Source: Thermotogae bacterium (lineage in GTDB: Bacteria > Thermotogota > Thermotogae > Petrotogales > Kosmotogaceae). From it: 5,758 bases of DNA. Every line of letters starts with the position of its first letter. Positions within the stretch are counted from its first letter, which is position 1. The notes below the pieces were generated by a model. It did not search any database, had not been told where the DNA came from, and was given only the letters and a program-made list of their open reading frames with translations. The DNA lies in NCBI GenBank assembly GCA_003643975.1, contig QNAR01000114.1, positions 1 to 5,758 on the forward strand, read 5' to 3'. A program made the position numbers and the translations under genes. Shown piece by piece: positions 4,965 through 5,758 of the stretch.

Positions 4965-5758
4965 TTAAATTTGGGTACTTTCGCTTCTCAACTTGCGCCA
5001 GAGGGGATCAATATAGGCATAGGTTAGCCATTCTTCAATGCTGTGAAGTTTTTTTCTTCCCATGGGGGTTAGCAAATAAAGCTCATCTTTTCTCGTTAAA
5101 TAACCCATGACCCTCAACGATTCAAGCAAAAAGCGAAGTTTTTTATTTGCCTTCGGAAAGTATCTATTCAGTTTGCTAAAATCGAGTTGACCAGTGTAAA
5201 GCGCCCAAAAGGAATAATACAAAGCACCTTGAAATGTGCTTAATTGAAAGAGAGAACCTATTGGCGGCTTATTTTCTGTGATACTTTCACGATAACGAGC
5301 CAACGAAAAGGTGTTTGTGGCAAACAATTCTCCTGTATAAGTGGAAGCACTAAGCCCCAGACCGAGATAAAACTCTCTGGCAACTGAGGTATACCTTCTG
5401 TTCAAATCTTTTCTCAGATAAGTCCAAAGAGTGTCTCTCTTGTAACCGTTTTTTTCTGCAATTTCATCTAATTTATCAAATATCATCAATTCTCTTCGGC
5501 TACTGTTTCGCGTATCTCTAAACTTCGTATATGAAAAACGCATCATGGGATATACAGAAATCTGTTGTGGTGAGAGCTTCATAACTTTTTCCAGATCGCT
5601 CTGTGCAGCTTTGCCCGAAAAGCTTAACGGGTCAAAGACCAGATCTACGTCGATGAAATCAAAGCCCGCATCAAGAACGTTTGCTAAAGCGAGAAAATTA
5701 TCCTTTGCAGTATGATGCCGGCCAAAATGTTTGAGCACTGCATCGTTGAAAGATTGAA
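4965..5758 (-). CDS. HemN/HemW-like radical SAM protein, N-terminal part outside window
   Basis: The frame is open to the right edge, so the first 100 or so residues, including the CxxxCxxC iron-sulfur motif, are not visible. The visible part begins QSFNDAVLKHFGRHHTA, matching the QSF(N/D)-x2-L-x2-(L/F)-GR-x-H core of coproporphyrinogen III oxidase-like radical SAM proteins, followed by AGFDFIDVDLVFD. The usual GLPGQ loop of HemW is missing (VFDPLSFSGK instead), and SVYPMMRFSYTKF replaces the common LYxLxxEPGT. Then come YLGLGLSASTYTGELFATNT and a C-terminal winged-helix-like region (HemN_C type), ending in a helix rich in aromatic residues. Family members are coproporphyrinogen dehydrogenases, heme chaperones (HemW) or heme-degrading methyltransferases (ChuW/HutW); this one is a divergent member whose reaction I cannot assign. 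The stop is TAA (4965-4967, minus strand). Confidence 0.8.
   Translation of the reverse strand, partial: QSFNDAVLKHFGRHHTAKDNFLALANVLDAGFDFIDVDLVFDPLSFSGKAAQSDLEKVMKLSPQQISVYPMMRFSYTKFRDTRNSSRRELMIFDKLDEIAEKNGYKRDTLWTYLRKDLNRRYTSVAREFYLGLGLSASTYTGELFATNTFSLARYRESITENKPPIGSLFQLSTFQGALYYSFWALYTGQLDFSKLNRYFPKANKKLRFLLESLRVMGYLTRKDELYLLTPMGRKKLHSIEEWLTYAYIDPLWRKLRSESTQI

Overview
The window looks like a stretch of a moderately AT-rich bacterial chromosome, most likely from the Thermotogota (a Kosmotoga/Mesotoga-type genome is my best guess). The guess rests on the combination and style of the proteins: a short-form GalT, a YruB-type glutaredoxin, a small membrane-anchored phosphoesterase and a divergent HemN-like radical SAM protein. 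No 16S rRNA or other phylogenetic marker is present, so this is inference. Promoters are sigma-70-like and ribosome binding sites are strong GGAGG types. No tRNA, rRNA, CRISPR array, transposase or integrase is visible.

Layout, left to right. (1) Bases 1-591 (+): the 3' part of a gene whose product ends in a GyrI/AraC-type small-molecule-binding domain. A strong internal ribosome binding site precedes an in-frame ATG exactly where a free-standing domain would start. (2) Bases 642-1157 (+): an ATP:cob(I)alamin adenosyltransferase (CobO/BtuR family) interrupted by a TGA codon in its Walker A loop, at a position where the family has glycine; the remainder of the frame is intact. (3) Bases 1178-1963 (+): a type IV prepilin-like protein whose C-terminal ~100 residues resemble a lamin-tail domain (LTD), an unusual pairing. 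(4) Bases 1979-2752 (-): a HAD-IIA (NagD/p-nitrophenylphosphatase-like) phosphatase, convergent with the pilin gene. (5) Bases 2753-2829: a compact divergent promoter region with overlapping -10 elements on the two strands. (6) Bases 2830-3579 (+): a membrane-anchored YkuE-like metallophosphoesterase with GNWD where the family has GNHD. (7) Bases 3583-3652: a consensus sigma-70 promoter followed by a CsoR-family-like operator dyad. (8) Bases 3653-3892 (+): a YruB-type glutaredoxin, closed by a clear intrinsic terminator at 3921-3953. (9) Bases 4001-4948 (+): galT. (10) Bases 4965-5758 (-): a HemN/HemW-like radical SAM protein, convergent with galT and running off the right edge of the window.

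The genes do not form one pathway. The window is a set of short, mostly independent transcription units: regulator plus cobalamin enzyme plus pilin on the left, two divergent phosphatases in the centre, a separately controlled thiol-redox gene, then galactose metabolism and a radical SAM enzyme converging. The observations most worth following up are the TGA inside the adenosyltransferase P-loop, the pilin-LTD fusion, and the promoter plus CsoR-like dyad in front of the glutaredoxin gene.
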